This document shows positions 31,864-40,670 of a DNA stretch of 40,670 nucleotides, in pieces. The notes under the pieces are model-generated. The model was given only the letters and a program-made list of their open reading frames with translations. It did not search any database and was not told the origin of the DNA. Both the position numbers and the translations under genes were made by a program. The stretch covers positions 1 through 40,670 of the forward strand of contig CAIOKO010000053.1 in assembly GCA_903858935.1 (NCBI GenBank), read 5' to 3'. Every line of letters starts with the position of its first letter. Position 1 is the first letter of the stretch. The DNA is from an uncultured Schlesneria sp. Its GTDB lineage: Bacteria > Planctomycetota > Planctomycetia > Planctomycetales > Planctomycetaceae.

Positions 31864-32907
31864 TCAATATGAGTCGCCAGAGACAACATCAGATCCTGAC
31901 ACGGTTCCCAATGCTCGCCAGACCTTACCATCGATCGACGACGAGATGAATTTGACGGAGCCATCACAGAATTGCGAGTGGACACCTCCGGTGTGATGGC
32001 TTCGAGACGTCACGGCCGCAAATGTCGGTCCGCCGGTTCGTTCTCGCTGACTGTTAAGGTCGACATCGGGATAGGAATTGCCGGGACCGCCCGGAGTCAC
32101 TTTATTCGGTGGCCAGGCGGTCGTGAATCCAATGTGGTGCACGGTCAGTTCGGCCCATTGCGAATGTGCGTTGAGCAAAAATGTACAGCCAGCAGCCTGG
32201 TATTCGGGTGCGACTGTCTGAGGATCCGCGTCAGGGGGCGGAATATTATTCGGGTCGTGAATGCTGGCGAGTGATCCGCAATCACGGACGTACGGCTGAT
32301 AATTCTTCACCTCAGACATCATCAATGTCTGACTCATACCATCGGTAAAATTGCCCCAACGACGACTCAGGTTCACACCGAACGCCGATCGAGTGATCGG
32401 TCCACCAGCGGGTCCGCTCCATACATACCAGTCGCCCATACTGAATCCGTAATTGACACCACCGATTATCCCGAACGAAACATTCTCAACCGGCTGTCTG
32501 TTGGGTTCGCTCGGGCAGAGAAAAACATTGGTCACGTGACCGACCGTCGGCAAATTTGCCAGATCACCATATGAAGTATTGATGTTGATCGAGTTGTAGA
32601 TGTTCCCCTGGTCGAGAAAGGGAAGAATTCGGGCATGAGGTCCAAGATAACTTGTCCATAACGCTCCCCCCGGTAATGTCACGATCACGGCCGTTGGAGG
32701 AAGACAGGTTGCGACCGATTCATAATTGTGAATGGCAAGGCCAAGTTGCTTCAAGTTGTTCTTGCATTGGACCCGCCGGGCCGCTTCCCGCGCCTGTTGG
32801 ACCGCCGGTAAAAGAAGTGAGATCAACACTGCGATGATCGCTATGACCACAAGCAATTCGATCAGCGTGAATGCGTTTCGACGACATGCTTTAAGTCTCT
32901 GTCGCAT
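31864..32907 (-). CDS. DUF1559 domain protein with prepilin-type N-terminus
   Basis: This is a 347-residue protein of the large planctomycete DUF1559 family. The N-terminus is a type IV pilin-like signal ([20 protein letters not shown]) with Ala rather than the usual Gly before the cleavage site. It is followed by the typical [14 protein letters not shown] and [17 protein letters not shown]. The C-terminal signature H-x9-DG is present ([16 protein letters not shown]). The proteins are thought to form pseudopili or surface structures, but the role is not settled. Paired with a small lipoprotein gene 18 bp downstream. Confidence 0.95.
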   Translation of the reverse strand: MRQRLKACRRNAFTLIELLVVIAIIAVLISLLLPAVQQAREAARRVQCKNNLKQLGLAIHNYESVATCLPPTAVIVTLPGGALWTSYLGPHARILPFLDQGNIYNSININTSYGDLANLPTVGHVTNVFLCPSEPNRQPVENVSFGIIGGVNYGFSMGDWYVWSGPAGGPITRSAFGVNLSRRWGNFTDGMSQTLMMSEVKNYQPYVRDCGSLASIHDPNNIPPPDADPQTVAPEYQAAGCTFLLNAHSQWAELTVHHIGFTTAWPPNKVTPGGPGNSYPDVDLNSQRERTGGPTFAAVTSRSHHTGGVHSQFCDGSVKFISSSIDGKVWRALGTVSGSDVVSGDSY

Positions 32908-33007
32908 TAAACGATTCTCTTTTTTTGCGTTAAATAAAGTCGGAATGTCTTTTTGGCGTCAGTGGAGTTTTACGAATGACGGAGAGAAATGTCAAATCGT
33001 CTCACGA

Positions 33008-33026
33008 GACGCCTCATTGAGGCGTC
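33008..33026. promoter_or_regulatory. 19-bp perfect dyad upstream of the DUF1559 gene
   Basis: GACGCCTCA and TGAGGCGTC flank one central T, about 100 bp before the DUF1559 start and 160 bp after the heme-protein stop. No T-run follows on either strand. It could be a protein-binding operator or a factor-assisted terminator of the upstream operon. Function is inferred from symmetry only. Confidence 0.4.
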
Positions 33027-33188
33027 GATATTGGATTCGGTTTCTGGCAACAAAACTTCGGACGGCAAAACCTTGCGACGAACTAATGCGGTTTCAAGTC
33101 CGATCGGCCGTCTTTTTCAGGAACTGGTCACGGTTCTTCGCGTCTGACGTGAATCAATAATTCTGAGAATGATTCAAACGCACTTGAA

Positions 33189-34982
33189 TCACATTCCACC
33201 AATGATTTCAAACCTTGCAGTTGACCCGGCGGGGTGACTAATTGCGGCACGCAGTTCGGGATTTGGGCGGTTTGAGATTTCGACTCGCAGAATCAGAGCA
33301 TGCCGTCCTGGTTGCAGCGTTACTTCAAAATCAGACGTCGACGGTGCGGGTTCCGTATCGATCCACGCCTGATAATGCTCGGTATTTTCCAGGTGTACAG
33401 CGACGACACCCGCCTCTTTCACGTCGAATTCGCCGCGAAGAATCACGACCGTTGGCTTGTCCGTCTGACGCAATTCTTCCAGGGGAAGAATGCCAGATAC
33501 ACGAGCGTAAATCGACGACCATGCTTCAGGACCAAGGCCGGCGACATATTGACGCAGATGCTCCAGATGAGGCACTTCGGCGATCAACTCTTTGGCGGGA
33601 TTCGCCATCAACTGCCAGCGCTGAATCCGGGGAGTCGTTTGAACGGCGTAGTCGCCCGGCTTACCAAGTTCCGAGACGAAACGAATCAAGTCGAGCAACT
33701 CGTCGTGCGTCAGAAATTTCGTCAATCCTTGCGGCATCATCGATACGCCAGCCGTTTCCTCTTCGATATCGGCTCTGGGGATGATGACCAGTTTTCCTTG
33801 AGCGTCTCGGATTCTGACTCGAGTGTCATCCCGATCGACGACCACGCCGCTCAATACCTTCCCGTCGCTCAGCTCAAACATCCGAGTGACGTACTGTTCC
33901 TTGACAGCCAGATTCGGGTTAAGGATCGAGTTTGCGACATAATCGACCGGTGAAGTTCCGCCAACGGCGCTGAGTTCCGGCCCGACCTGGCCACCCGCTC
34001 GGCTGACGCTGTGGCAGCGCATGCAACTGAGGTCGGCGCGCCGAAAGATCCTCTCGCCGCGAGCCGGGTCCCCTTTATCCGATACTTCCTGAACCAGCGC
34101 CGCAATCTCTTCTGGTTTGGGCGGATGCGCATCCGCGACAATCCCCGCAGCATGACTGAGGACCGCCGACAATTCCGCATCGCTGCGGCCCATCCCATAC
34201 ATCGTTCGCAATAATCGTTTGGCAACATCAATTGAAAGCTTCGTCGACTTCAAGCTGATTGCAAGTTCTTGAGAACCTTCTTTACGAGCGAAAAACGAGT
34301 CAAGTAGCAGAACAAAGTCATCTTGAGGCGTAGCGCTCGTAAGGATGTTTGCTGATTGGTTTGCCGCAAGTTTGACGTCGAACCCGACCAGCCCGGCTGC
34401 AGCCTGAAGTCGAACCCGTGTTGAGGTTGCCTTCTGTGCCAGTTCCGTGAGCGTTTCGCGGCTGGTGTCTCCTCCGAACGTAACAAGTCCGTTGATTGCG
34501 GCACGGCGCAGGTCTTGATCCGCATTCTCGTCGAGTGCCAGTTTCCGGAGAGACGGTGTCGCCTGGGCGACGTGACAAGCGGCCACCAGTTGAACTGCAC
34601 CCAGTCGCACATTCGGGTCAGATTCGTCGAGTAACCTGGTGAGATCTGACAAGTCTCCTGCCGGTTTGATCTTTCTGGTTGCGGCAGCATCGGTCAATCC
34701 GGCGATGGCCTTCTGACGAGTTTCAGCTGTCATGGATGCCGGGTCGATCAGTTTCTCCAGCACAACACGCAGGTCATGTTCGTTACCCCGTACACAAATC
34801 ATTTCAATGACCGCTGGCTGTCGTTCCGGCGGCAGCTTACCGCTACGGTAGAGCTTCAATAACGGCCCCACGGCCGAGGGAGGTTCCTGGGCAGAGATTT
34901 GGCCGAACAGCCCCCCAACAAAAAGGAGTCCGATTAGTGTCGAATGAGGCAGCAAACTCATCAATGAAACTCGGAAAACCAT
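33189..34982 (-). CDS. HEAT-repeat and c-type heme-binding (CxxCH) protein
   Basis: This is a 597-residue exported protein. After a signal peptide (LIGLLFVGGLFGQISAQ) come HEAT-like helical repeats at about 40-290 (DPNVRLGAVQLVAACHVAQA, DLRRAAINGLVTFGG, RVRLQAAAGLVGF). A Pirellula/Verrucomicrobium-type heme domain follows, with Cys320, Cys323 and His324 (LSCMRCHSV) and a likely Met ligand in SMMPQGL. The last ~140 residues (AKELIAEVPHLEHLRQYVAG) form another beta-rich domain. The family is usually the C-terminal half of a larger fused protein; here it is a separate gene 147 bp after the dehydrogenase gene. The role is probably periplasmic electron transfer. The start could also be an ATG at 34961. 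Confidence 0.87.
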   Translation of the reverse strand: MVFRVSLMSLLPHSTLIGLLFVGGLFGQISAQEPPSAVGPLLKLYRSGKLPPERQPAVIEMICVRGNEHDLRVVLEKLIDPASMTAETRQKAIAGLTDAAATRKIKPAGDLSDLTRLLDESDPNVRLGAVQLVAACHVAQATPSLRKLALDENADQDLRRAAINGLVTFGGDTSRETLTELAQKATSTRVRLQAAAGLVGFDVKLAANQSANILTSATPQDDFVLLLDSFFARKEGSQELAISLKSTKLSIDVAKRLLRTMYGMGRSDAELSAVLSHAAGIVADAHPPKPEEIAALVQEVSDKGDPARGERIFRRADLSCMRCHSVSRAGGQVGPELSAVGGTSPVDYVANSILNPNLAVKEQYVTRMFELSDGKVLSGVVVDRDDTRVRIRDAQGKLVIIPRADIEEETAGVSMMPQGLTKFLTHDELLDLIRFVSELGKPGDYAVQTTPRIQRWQLMANPAKELIAEVPHLEHLRQYVAGLGPEAWSSIYARVSGILPLEELRQTDKPTVVILRGEFDVKEAGVVAVHLENTEHYQAWIDTEPAPSTSDFEVTLQPGRHALILRVEISNRPNPELRAAISHPAGSTARFEIIGGM

Positions 34983-35129
34983 CGCGCGTACTTTTTAAAA
35001 CGGAAGTAATAAGCTGGTGACAAAAATCTTTAACAGACCCGATTCTGGCCGGTATTATAAGCAAGATGCCACTGGCATAACCAATGGCACTTGAGAACCG
35101 GTCGATTTCGAAATTGAAGCGTCACAAAA

Positions 35130-37913
35130 CTATTTTGCCGCTGCCTGGATACGGCGGTCGAGAGTCTTGTTCGTTTCTGACAATTCATGCTTGATATACG
35201 GGTCTTCCGGATGAATCAACGCTTCCACGGCAATTTCGGCAGCCTTCTTCGCGTTGGCGCCGTCAAAGTAGCTCAGTGCCCAGATCGCCATCAGGCGAAC
35301 TCGTGGATGCTCATCGTTCACCTGAGCTTGCAGCAGATCAAGTGTTTCAGGAATTCGATCACGCCACGCACAAAGAACTCGCGTCGCCGCTGATCGAGCT
35401 CGGAAGTCTGGCGAACGAAGTACCTGCTTCAGCAGTTCGACGTCAACGACGTTGTGACTTTGATGCAACCACAATCCTTCCAGACGATGGTGCTCGTACT
35501 CGGCATCAGCCTTATCGAGTGCCGCGATCCATTTCTTGGCAGCAGGGATGACATCCTTCGTTTCGAGTCCCGACAAGGCGATTCGAGTCCGATGGCGTGC
35601 TCGGTCTTCGGAAGACTTCAGCAGGTCCAGCAGTTTCTCAACTGGTTCGCCCGAGATCTTTGCCGGTTTACTCAGTTCCCGCGTCTTATGGGTCACTCGA
35701 TAAACTCGACCATGAATTCGATCGCGGCTTGGATCGCGAAGATTATGCTGCATATGGCCGATAATCGGGTTTTGCCAATCGACGAAATACATTGAACCAT
35801 CGGGTGCCATTTCAATGTCGGCAGGTCGGAAGTTTGCGTCGGTCGATGACAGGATTGGATCCTGCTCAACCGCACCGAAACTCGAATCTTTGTCTTCAAC
35901 CTTGTATCTCAGAATTCCTTGAAAACCGATGACGTTCAGAACAAGCAAGTTTCCCTGGTATTCATCAGGGAAGTGCTTGCTCGACAGCACTTCGGTTGCG
36001 GCACAGGGTCGAGTCCTCTGCTTATAGACTTGAGGAGGGGCCGCATGTTTGTTCGGGAAATCGATGTCGCCCGACAACAGGATTGCGTGATAGGGCTGAG
36101 CACCCGTTCCATCCCAGACGATATCCTGAGCCCAGCGGTCGAAGATGTGTCCGTGCGGATTGGCAAACCCGAACGAAACATAAACATCAAACTTCTGAGC
36201 ACGGGGTTCGTAGCGGAACACAGCACCGTTGGCGACTCGACGAGGAGGACCCCAAGGGGTTTCAACCTGCGAATGATGGAATGTTCCCTCCTGGAAATAA
36301 ACTGCTCCGCCCGGTTCGAGAGCAAAGCTGTTTGATGTGTGATGCGTGTCGGCGGTATCCAGTCCATGCACGATTCGTTCTTTGACATCGTATTTGTCGT
36401 CACCGTCAGTGTCTTTCAGAAACAGCAAATCGGGACCCTGAGCAACCAGGACTCCGTTGTTCCAGAATTCAAAACCGGTCGGGTTATGGATATCACCTGC
36501 AAACGTCTTGCAGACATCCGCTTTTCCATCCCCGTTCGTGTCTTCCAGAATCAACAGCTTGTCATTCATCTGCTCGGTTGGTTTCCAGTGTGGATAGGTC
36601 GTCCAGCAGGCGACCCATAATCGTCCCTTCACGTCGAAGGCCATTTGCACGGGATTGATCAGCTCAGGAAATTTTTCCTCGGATGCAAACAGTCCGACTT
36701 GCAGTCCCTCTGCGACGGTCATTTTGGAGATGGCTTCTTCGCCACCCAGGAAGATGTGTTTTCCCCCTTCGAGCGGGCCAGGCTTATTGGAGATAACCGG
36801 AATGAATTCCGGCAGTTCCTTATCGTAAGCCTGTGACGTCTTACCATTCGCGGCATCCCATACGACGGAATCTCGATTCTTGGTGAGGACGTCGAGCACG
36901 TCGAGTTCTCGTTGAGCGACCGAATAGTTTGAAAGCCCTTCGCCATAACCCCCTGGTCCTTCGGAAAACTTCAGAAATGCCCGGTCGCCGTAAGTCGAGT
37001 ATCCGTCAGTCACCCGGTAGCGGTTAAACCAGTAAAAATCCTTATCAACAACTGCTTTGCGCAGCGGTTCGAGCGTCTTCCACCATTCACCCTTTTCCCA
37101 GGGATGAGGAGATTTGACCAATTGGTCCATTGCATAGACGGCGAGCCACCGGTCCCCTTTTTCGTTGATGTGAATTCCATTAATCGTGATCGGACGAGCC
37201 GGCGAACTGGGGAGTGCCGTGCCAAATTGTGCTGTGGGGCCGAACAGATCAACAAACGGAACGTCATTCGCCTTCGCCACTTCGGCGATCGCATCCGAAT
37301 AGAGTTTTAATCGCACATTGGCACTGGCGATCGCCTCTCGTCCAGGCAGGTTCGGATCGGCGAGTAATTCCTGAGCGATTGGGGAAAACAACACCAGCTT
37401 CGGGGCCGAACGTCCGTTATACTTTTGTGACTTGGTGTGCTCGATGAACTCTTTGACGTCTGCTTTGAATTTTGGCAAACCCGCTGCTCCCGCAAAGGAT
37501 TCGTTGTAGCCATAAAACGCGAAGACGATGTCGGCTTTGGTGTTCGTCAGTTCGAAACGGTTATCACGAACTTTTCCCTCGTCGCGTGGAGAGAGCTTCT
37601 TAATCTGCGGGACCGCCGAAACGCCGGCAAGCCATTCGTCCTGTGAACCGAAAGACATCGAGCGCAGTCGATGACTATTATTTTTCCAGCCATCGATCTC
37701 GTCGCCACTATATCCAAGGTTTCGGACGACCAGATGGTGGTCGGGAAATTGAGCCTGAAGTAAAGTTTCAAGCCAGCCGTAATGCTGCATCCGTTCGGCA
37801 AGCGTGTTTCCGATCAGGCAGATATGATCCCCTTTATTGAATTCAATCGACTGGGCGAAAAGTGACCCTGTGGCCGAAAAACAAAGCACCGCCGCGATAA
37901 GTAGACTTCTCAA
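35130..37913 (-). CDS. PVC-type protein: degenerate SGNH domain plus membrane-bound dehydrogenase propeller and HEAT repeats
   Basis: This is a 927-residue exported protein. The TTG at 37913 is chosen as start because AGGAG lies seven bases upstream and it gives a compact signal peptide (MRSLLIAAVLCFSATGSLFA); the frame is open 26 codons further. Residues about 22-300 are an SGNH/GDSL-type hydrolase domain, but the nucleophile motif reads IGNTLAER and the His motif NGIHIN, so the catalytic Ser and Asp are substituted. Residues about 395-760 form a beta-propeller, dehydrogenase-like domain (PVQMAFDVKGRLWVACW, ILEDTNGDGKADVCKTF, RPADIEMAPDGSMYFVDW). HEAT repeats end the protein. No CxxCH is present; heme is supplied by the next gene. 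Confidence 0.88.
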   Translation of the reverse strand: MRSLLIAAVLCFSATGSLFAQSIEFNKGDHICLIGNTLAERMQHYGWLETLLQAQFPDHHLVVRNLGYSGDEIDGWKNNSHRLRSMSFGSQDEWLAGVSAVPQIKKLSPRDEGKVRDNRFELTNTKADIVFAFYGYNESFAGAAGLPKFKADVKEFIEHTKSQKYNGRSAPKLVLFSPIAQELLADPNLPGREAIASANVRLKLYSDAIAEVAKANDVPFVDLFGPTAQFGTALPSSPARPITINGIHINEKGDRWLAVYAMDQLVKSPHPWEKGEWWKTLEPLRKAVVDKDFYWFNRYRVTDGYSTYGDRAFLKFSEGPGGYGEGLSNYSVAQRELDVLDVLTKNRDSVVWDAANGKTSQAYDKELPEFIPVISNKPGPLEGGKHIFLGGEEAISKMTVAEGLQVGLFASEEKFPELINPVQMAFDVKGRLWVACWTTYPHWKPTEQMNDKLLILEDTNGDGKADVCKTFAGDIHNPTGFEFWNNGVLVAQGPDLLFLKDTDGDDKYDVKERIVHGLDTADTHHTSNSFALEPGGAVYFQEGTFHHSQVETPWGPPRRVANGAVFRYEPRAQKFDVYVSFGFANPHGHIFDRWAQDIVWDGTGAQPYHAILLSGDIDFPNKHAAPPQVYKQRTRPCAATEVLSSKHFPDEYQGNLLVLNVIGFQGILRYKVEDKDSSFGAVEQDPILSSTDANFRPADIEMAPDGSMYFVDWQNPIIGHMQHNLRDPSRDRIHGRVYRVTHKTRELSKPAKISGEPVEKLLDLLKSSEDRARHRTRIALSGLETKDVIPAAKKWIAALDKADAEYEHHRLEGLWLHQSHNVVDVELLKQVLRSPDFRARSAATRVLCAWRDRIPETLDLLQAQVNDEHPRVRLMAIWALSYFDGANAKKAAEIAVEALIHPEDPYIKHELSETNKTLDRRIQAAAK

Positions 37914-38201
37914 CTTCGCTCTCCTGATTACGTTGTCAATCAAATTTGAAGATCGGGCAATATACTGCTCGCTACACGAAAAAACACCCAAGCCAGTATG
38001 CGAAATTCCTGGTCACGATCGCACGTCGTTCAAAACGGCAGTTGGTGAACATGACGACTGCGCTCTTGCCCTACGCTGATCAAGTCCTGCTCGTTGCTGA
38101 ATACGATCCTGCCGAAGGGGCGCTTGCTGATCGGTAATACTGTATTGTGCTAAGAAAAACCCGCTTCGATAAAGCACCATGAATGGCTCAGACGGGAAAT
38201 T

Positions 38202-39200
38202 ATGAAGCTGATTACCACGATTTTCCTCGTGACATTTTCTGCAATCGCCTCTGCCCAGGATCTGGCGAAGCCGGTACGAGTCTTCATCCTCGCCGGTCAG
38301 TCGAACATGGAGGGGGCGGGTCAGATCAAAGCCGACCTGAATCGCAATGGCGGACAGGGCTCGCTGGAGTACCTGGTGAAAGATCGTGCGACGGCAAGAC
38401 ATTTCGCCCCGCTGGTGGATTCTTCCGGGGAGTGGCGCACGAGAGACGATGTTTGGATCTCGTTCCTCGACCGTAAAGGGCCGCTCTCCGTCGGCTTTGG
38501 CGCTCGAAAGGACGAAACCATCGGTCCGGAACTCGGCTTTGGCTGGGTGATGGGTGACGCGTTCGACGAACCGGTGCTGCTGGTTAAATGCGCCTGGGGA
38601 GGCAAGAGCCTGGCGATTGATTTCCGTTCTCCCGGTGCGGGAAAGCCGCCGTATTCTCTCGGTGAAAAAGGGGACGGCGAACTCGCTGCCAATCCGGCGA
38701 TCTTGGGAAAATACTACCGTGAAATACTAACTCAGACAAAAGCCTCGCTCGCCAAGATCAAGGATCTCGTTCCTGGCAGTGACGGTCGATATGTGCTGGC
38801 GGGATTCGGCTGGCATCAAGGTTGGAACGATCGAATCAGCGACAAATTCAATGCGGAATACGAAACCAACATGGTTCACTTCATCAAGGACATCCGCCGG
38901 GACCTCGGCGAGCCCCTGTTGCCATTCGTCATCGCCGAAACCGGCATGGGTGGCCCGGAAGAAGCACATCCTCGCGCATTGTCGCTGATGAAGGCCCAGG
39001 CCGCCGTTGTCGAGCACGCGGAGTTCAAAGGGAACGTGGCGTTTGTCGCCACGCGCGCCTTCTGGCGCCCAAAAGAACAATCTCCCAGCGGGCAGAACTA
39101 TCACTGGAACTCAAACGCCGAAACCTACTATCTGATTGGTGAAGGGATGGGCGAGGCGATGAAACAGCTTCTCAAAATTGAGTCAGGTGTCCCGAAATGA
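38202..39200 (+). CDS. SASA-domain esterase (sialate O-acetylesterase / CE6-like)
   Basis: This is a 332-residue exported esterase. The signal peptide is MKLITTIFLVTFSAIASAQ. The mature protein carries the DUF303/SASA motifs: VFILAGQSNMEGAG with the nucleophile Ser34, LLVKCAWGGKSLA, and FGWHQGWND. The likely catalytic His is in QNYHWNSNAETYYLIGEGM near the C-terminus. Such enzymes remove acetyl groups from sugars or xylan. GGGA lies upstream of the ATG. Its stop overlaps the next start (ATGA), so it is translationally coupled to a sulfatase, which suggests joint action on a decorated polysaccharide. It is divergent from the dehydrogenase gene across 288 bp. Confidence 0.92.
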   Translation: MKLITTIFLVTFSAIASAQDLAKPVRVFILAGQSNMEGAGQIKADLNRNGGQGSLEYLVKDRATARHFAPLVDSSGEWRTRDDVWISFLDRKGPLSVGFGARKDETIGPELGFGWVMGDAFDEPVLLVKCAWGGKSLAIDFRSPGAGKPPYSLGEKGDGELAANPAILGKYYREILTQTKASLAKIKDLVPGSDGRYVLAGFGWHQGWNDRISDKFNAEYETNMVHFIKDIRRDLGEPLLPFVIAETGMGGPEEAHPRALSLMKAQAAVVEHAEFKGNVAFVATRAFWRPKEQSPSGQNYHWNSNAETYYLIGEGMGEAMKQLLKIESGVPK

Positions 39201-40670
39201 AAACCGTTCTTCTGTTCATGATCATTGCCGCCGCTTCGAGTGCCTGGGGGGCTCAGCCCAACATTATTGTCATTCTTGCGGACGATCTCGGCTATGGTGA
39301 TCTCGGTTGCTACAACACCGAGTCAAAGGTTCCCACGCCGAATCTGGATCGGCTTGCACGCACTGGCATGCGGTTCACCGATGCACATTCTGCTTCCACC
39401 GTCTGTACGCCCTCACGCTACAGCCTCATGACGGGGCGCATGTGTTTTCGCACCGGGTATCGAGGCGGCGTTTTCACCGGTGCAGGTGGTCCAAGTTTGA
39501 TTGAAAAGGACCGTGTGACTTTGCCTGGGATGCTGCGTGACCAGGGTTATGCGACGGCCTGCGTCGGCAAATGGCACATCGGCATGACGTTCCAGACCAA
39601 AGATGGGATGCCGGTGCATGAAGTGAAAATCGATGGCAAATCAAGGGAGCTCGATCAAGTAAAACTGATCGACTTCAACAGGCCCATTACTGATGGTCCG
39701 GTGCATCGCGGTTTTGATTACTTTTTTGGGACCGCTTGCTGTCCCGGGACAGACTGGCTTTATGCCTACATTGAAAATGATCGTGTGCCAGTACCACCCG
39801 ATCATATGCTCGATGCCTCGATCTTGCCGAAGCACCCGTATGCGAATGATTGCCGACGTGGGTGGGTCGCTCCCGGATTCGATCACGAAATGCTCGACAT
39901 GGAGTTCCTCGACAAGAGCAAGGCCTGGCTGGAGCAACAGGTGAAGCGTGAGCCAACCAAGCCTTTTTTTCTTTATCACGCAATGCAAGCCCCGCATTTG
40001 CCTTCGTTTGCCGCGCCGCAGTTCAAGGGAAAAAGCAATGCGGGGCCTCACGGCGACTTTATCCTGGAACTCGACTTCATCGTCGGTCAGCTCATGGCCA
40101 CCTTGCAGAAACTCGGTGTCGCTGACAACACACTCATTCTCTTCAGCAGCGACAACGGCCCGGAGACAACCAGCGTTGTCCATATGCGAGCCGACTATAA
40201 CCACGACCCCGCACGACCTTGGCGGGGTGTGAAGCGGGACGACTGGGAAGGGGGGCACCGAGTGCCGTTCATCGTTCATTGGCCCGGCCACATCAAGACA
40301 GGTATATCCGACGCCACTGTCTGCCTCACTGATATCATTGCCACCTGCGCCGAGATCATCGGCACGAAGCTGCCCGACAATGCCGCCGAAGACAGCTTCA
40401 GCCTTCTCCCTGTCCTCACTGGCAATCCAGGCACGGTACCGCAGCGCGATTACACGCTGCATCAGACCATCAGCCTGTCGATGGCCATTCGTCGCGGAGA
40501 TTGGAAGTATCTCGATCACCGAGGCTCCGGTGGCAACAATTACGCCACTGCGGAACTGCTCCCCTTTGCGCGTCCCGACACCGCACCCGAAGCCTCTGCC
40601 CAACTCTATAATCTGAAAGCCGATCCTGCAGAGACGACGAATCTCTATTTCAAGCACCCCGAGATCGTGA
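39197..40670 (+). CDS. Sulfatase (3' partial)
   Basis: A second type I sulfatase starts inside the SASA esterase stop (ATGA overlap) and stays open to the last base, giving 491 full codons; the C-terminus lies outside the window. It begins with a signal peptide (MKTVLLFMIIAAASSAWGAQ). The metal motif PNIIVILADDLGYGD, formylglycine motif CTPSR with Cys70, SLMTGRM, CVGKWHIG, FFLYHAMQAPHLP and LFSSDNGPE are all intact. It resembles the arylsulfatase A-like enzymes abundant in planctomycetes and should desulfate a polysaccharide together with the esterase. It differs in sequence from the sulfatase at 20145-22052 and lacks, so far as visible, an extra C-terminal domain. Confidence 0.95.
   Translation, partial: MKTVLLFMIIAAASSAWGAQPNIIVILADDLGYGDLGCYNTESKVPTPNLDRLARTGMRFTDAHSASTVCTPSRYSLMTGRMCFRTGYRGGVFTGAGGPSLIEKDRVTLPGMLRDQGYATACVGKWHIGMTFQTKDGMPVHEVKIDGKSRELDQVKLIDFNRPITDGPVHRGFDYFFGTACCPGTDWLYAYIENDRVPVPPDHMLDASILPKHPYANDCRRGWVAPGFDHEMLDMEFLDKSKAWLEQQVKREPTKPFFLYHAMQAPHLPSFAAPQFKGKSNAGPHGDFILELDFIVGQLMATLQKLGVADNTLILFSSDNGPETTSVVHMRADYNHDPARPWRGVKRDDWEGGHRVPFIVHWPGHIKTGISDATVCLTDIIATCAEIIGTKLPDNAAEDSFSLLPVLTGNPGTVPQRDYTLHQTISLSMAIRRGDWKYLDHRGSGGNNYATAELLPFARPDTAPEASAQLYNLKADPAETTNLYFKHPEIV

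Noticed and set aside
39641-40657. Minus-strand open frame of 338 codons
   Set aside because: It lies opposite the partial sulfatase, whose plus-strand frame carries all catalytic motifs. The antisense frame has no recognisable domain.
1-40670. CRISPR arrays, prophage, insertion sequences, restriction or toxin-antitoxin systems
   Set aside because: No spaced direct repeats, transposase, integrase, nuclease or phage structural motif was seen on either strand.

Overview
The window looks like chromosomal DNA from a planctomycete (Planctomycetota, probably class Planctomycetia). The evidence is family content: a DUF1559 pseudopilin-like protein with an H-x9-DG motif, a PVC-type dehydrogenase/SGNH protein next to a HEAT plus CxxCH heme protein, several sulfatases, a SUMF1-fold protein, a PEP-CTERM protein, Hanks-type Ser/Thr kinase sequence, and an rplY-pth-rpsF-ssb-rplI operon. 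The species cannot be named from the sequence alone. No rRNA, tRNA, CRISPR, phage or transposase gene was seen.

Bases 1-9516 (+ strand) hold a compact chemosensory cluster. It begins with the tail of a Ser/Thr kinase fused to two receiver-like domains, the first lacking the phosphoacceptor Asp. Then come cheW, a soluble double-PAS methyl-accepting protein, cheR, cheA, a CheC-like protein, cheD, cheY and cheB, most of them closely spaced or overlapping. Together they form a full sensory, adaptation and dephosphorylation circuit. No flagellar gene is in view.

Bases 9517-17640 are a looser accessory region: an acyl-CoA desaturase, an ankyrin protein, a fatty acid hydroxylase/sterol desaturase-family protein, a PEP-CTERM secreted protein, a HAD phosphatase and a second ankyrin protein with an unrecognised C-terminal domain. 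Non-coding DNA is abundant here. It contains two identical 51-bp copies of a palindromic element, a 43-bp flank present twice, and a decayed C-terminus of a MacB-like ABC permease.

Bases 17636-23207 encode exported hydrolases: two alpha/beta hydrolases, a sulfatase with an extra C-terminal domain, and a SUMF1-fold protein that lacks the two formylglycine-generating cysteines. Bases 23518-28011 (+) encode a BatA/VWA membrane protein, a DUF2752 membrane protein and two tandem paralogous lipoproteins. A perfect bidirectional terminator then separates these from the minus-strand housekeeping operon for L25, peptidyl-tRNA hydrolase, S6, SSB and L9 (28249-31239).

Bases 31468-37913 (- strand) hold a DUF1559 protein with a small lipoprotein, and a two-gene PVC-type dehydrogenase/heme unit that appears to be a split version of a commonly fused architecture. 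From 38202 on the plus strand, a SASA-type esterase gene overlaps a sulfatase gene by 4 bases; that sulfatase runs off the right edge. Both fit removal of acetyl and sulfate groups from polysaccharides.

No whole new defence or mobile system was found. The points most worth a second look are the degenerate kinase/receiver fusion at the head of the chemosensory operon, the tandem lipoprotein pair, the split heme/dehydrogenase pair with its substituted SGNH domain, and the palindromic repeat family.
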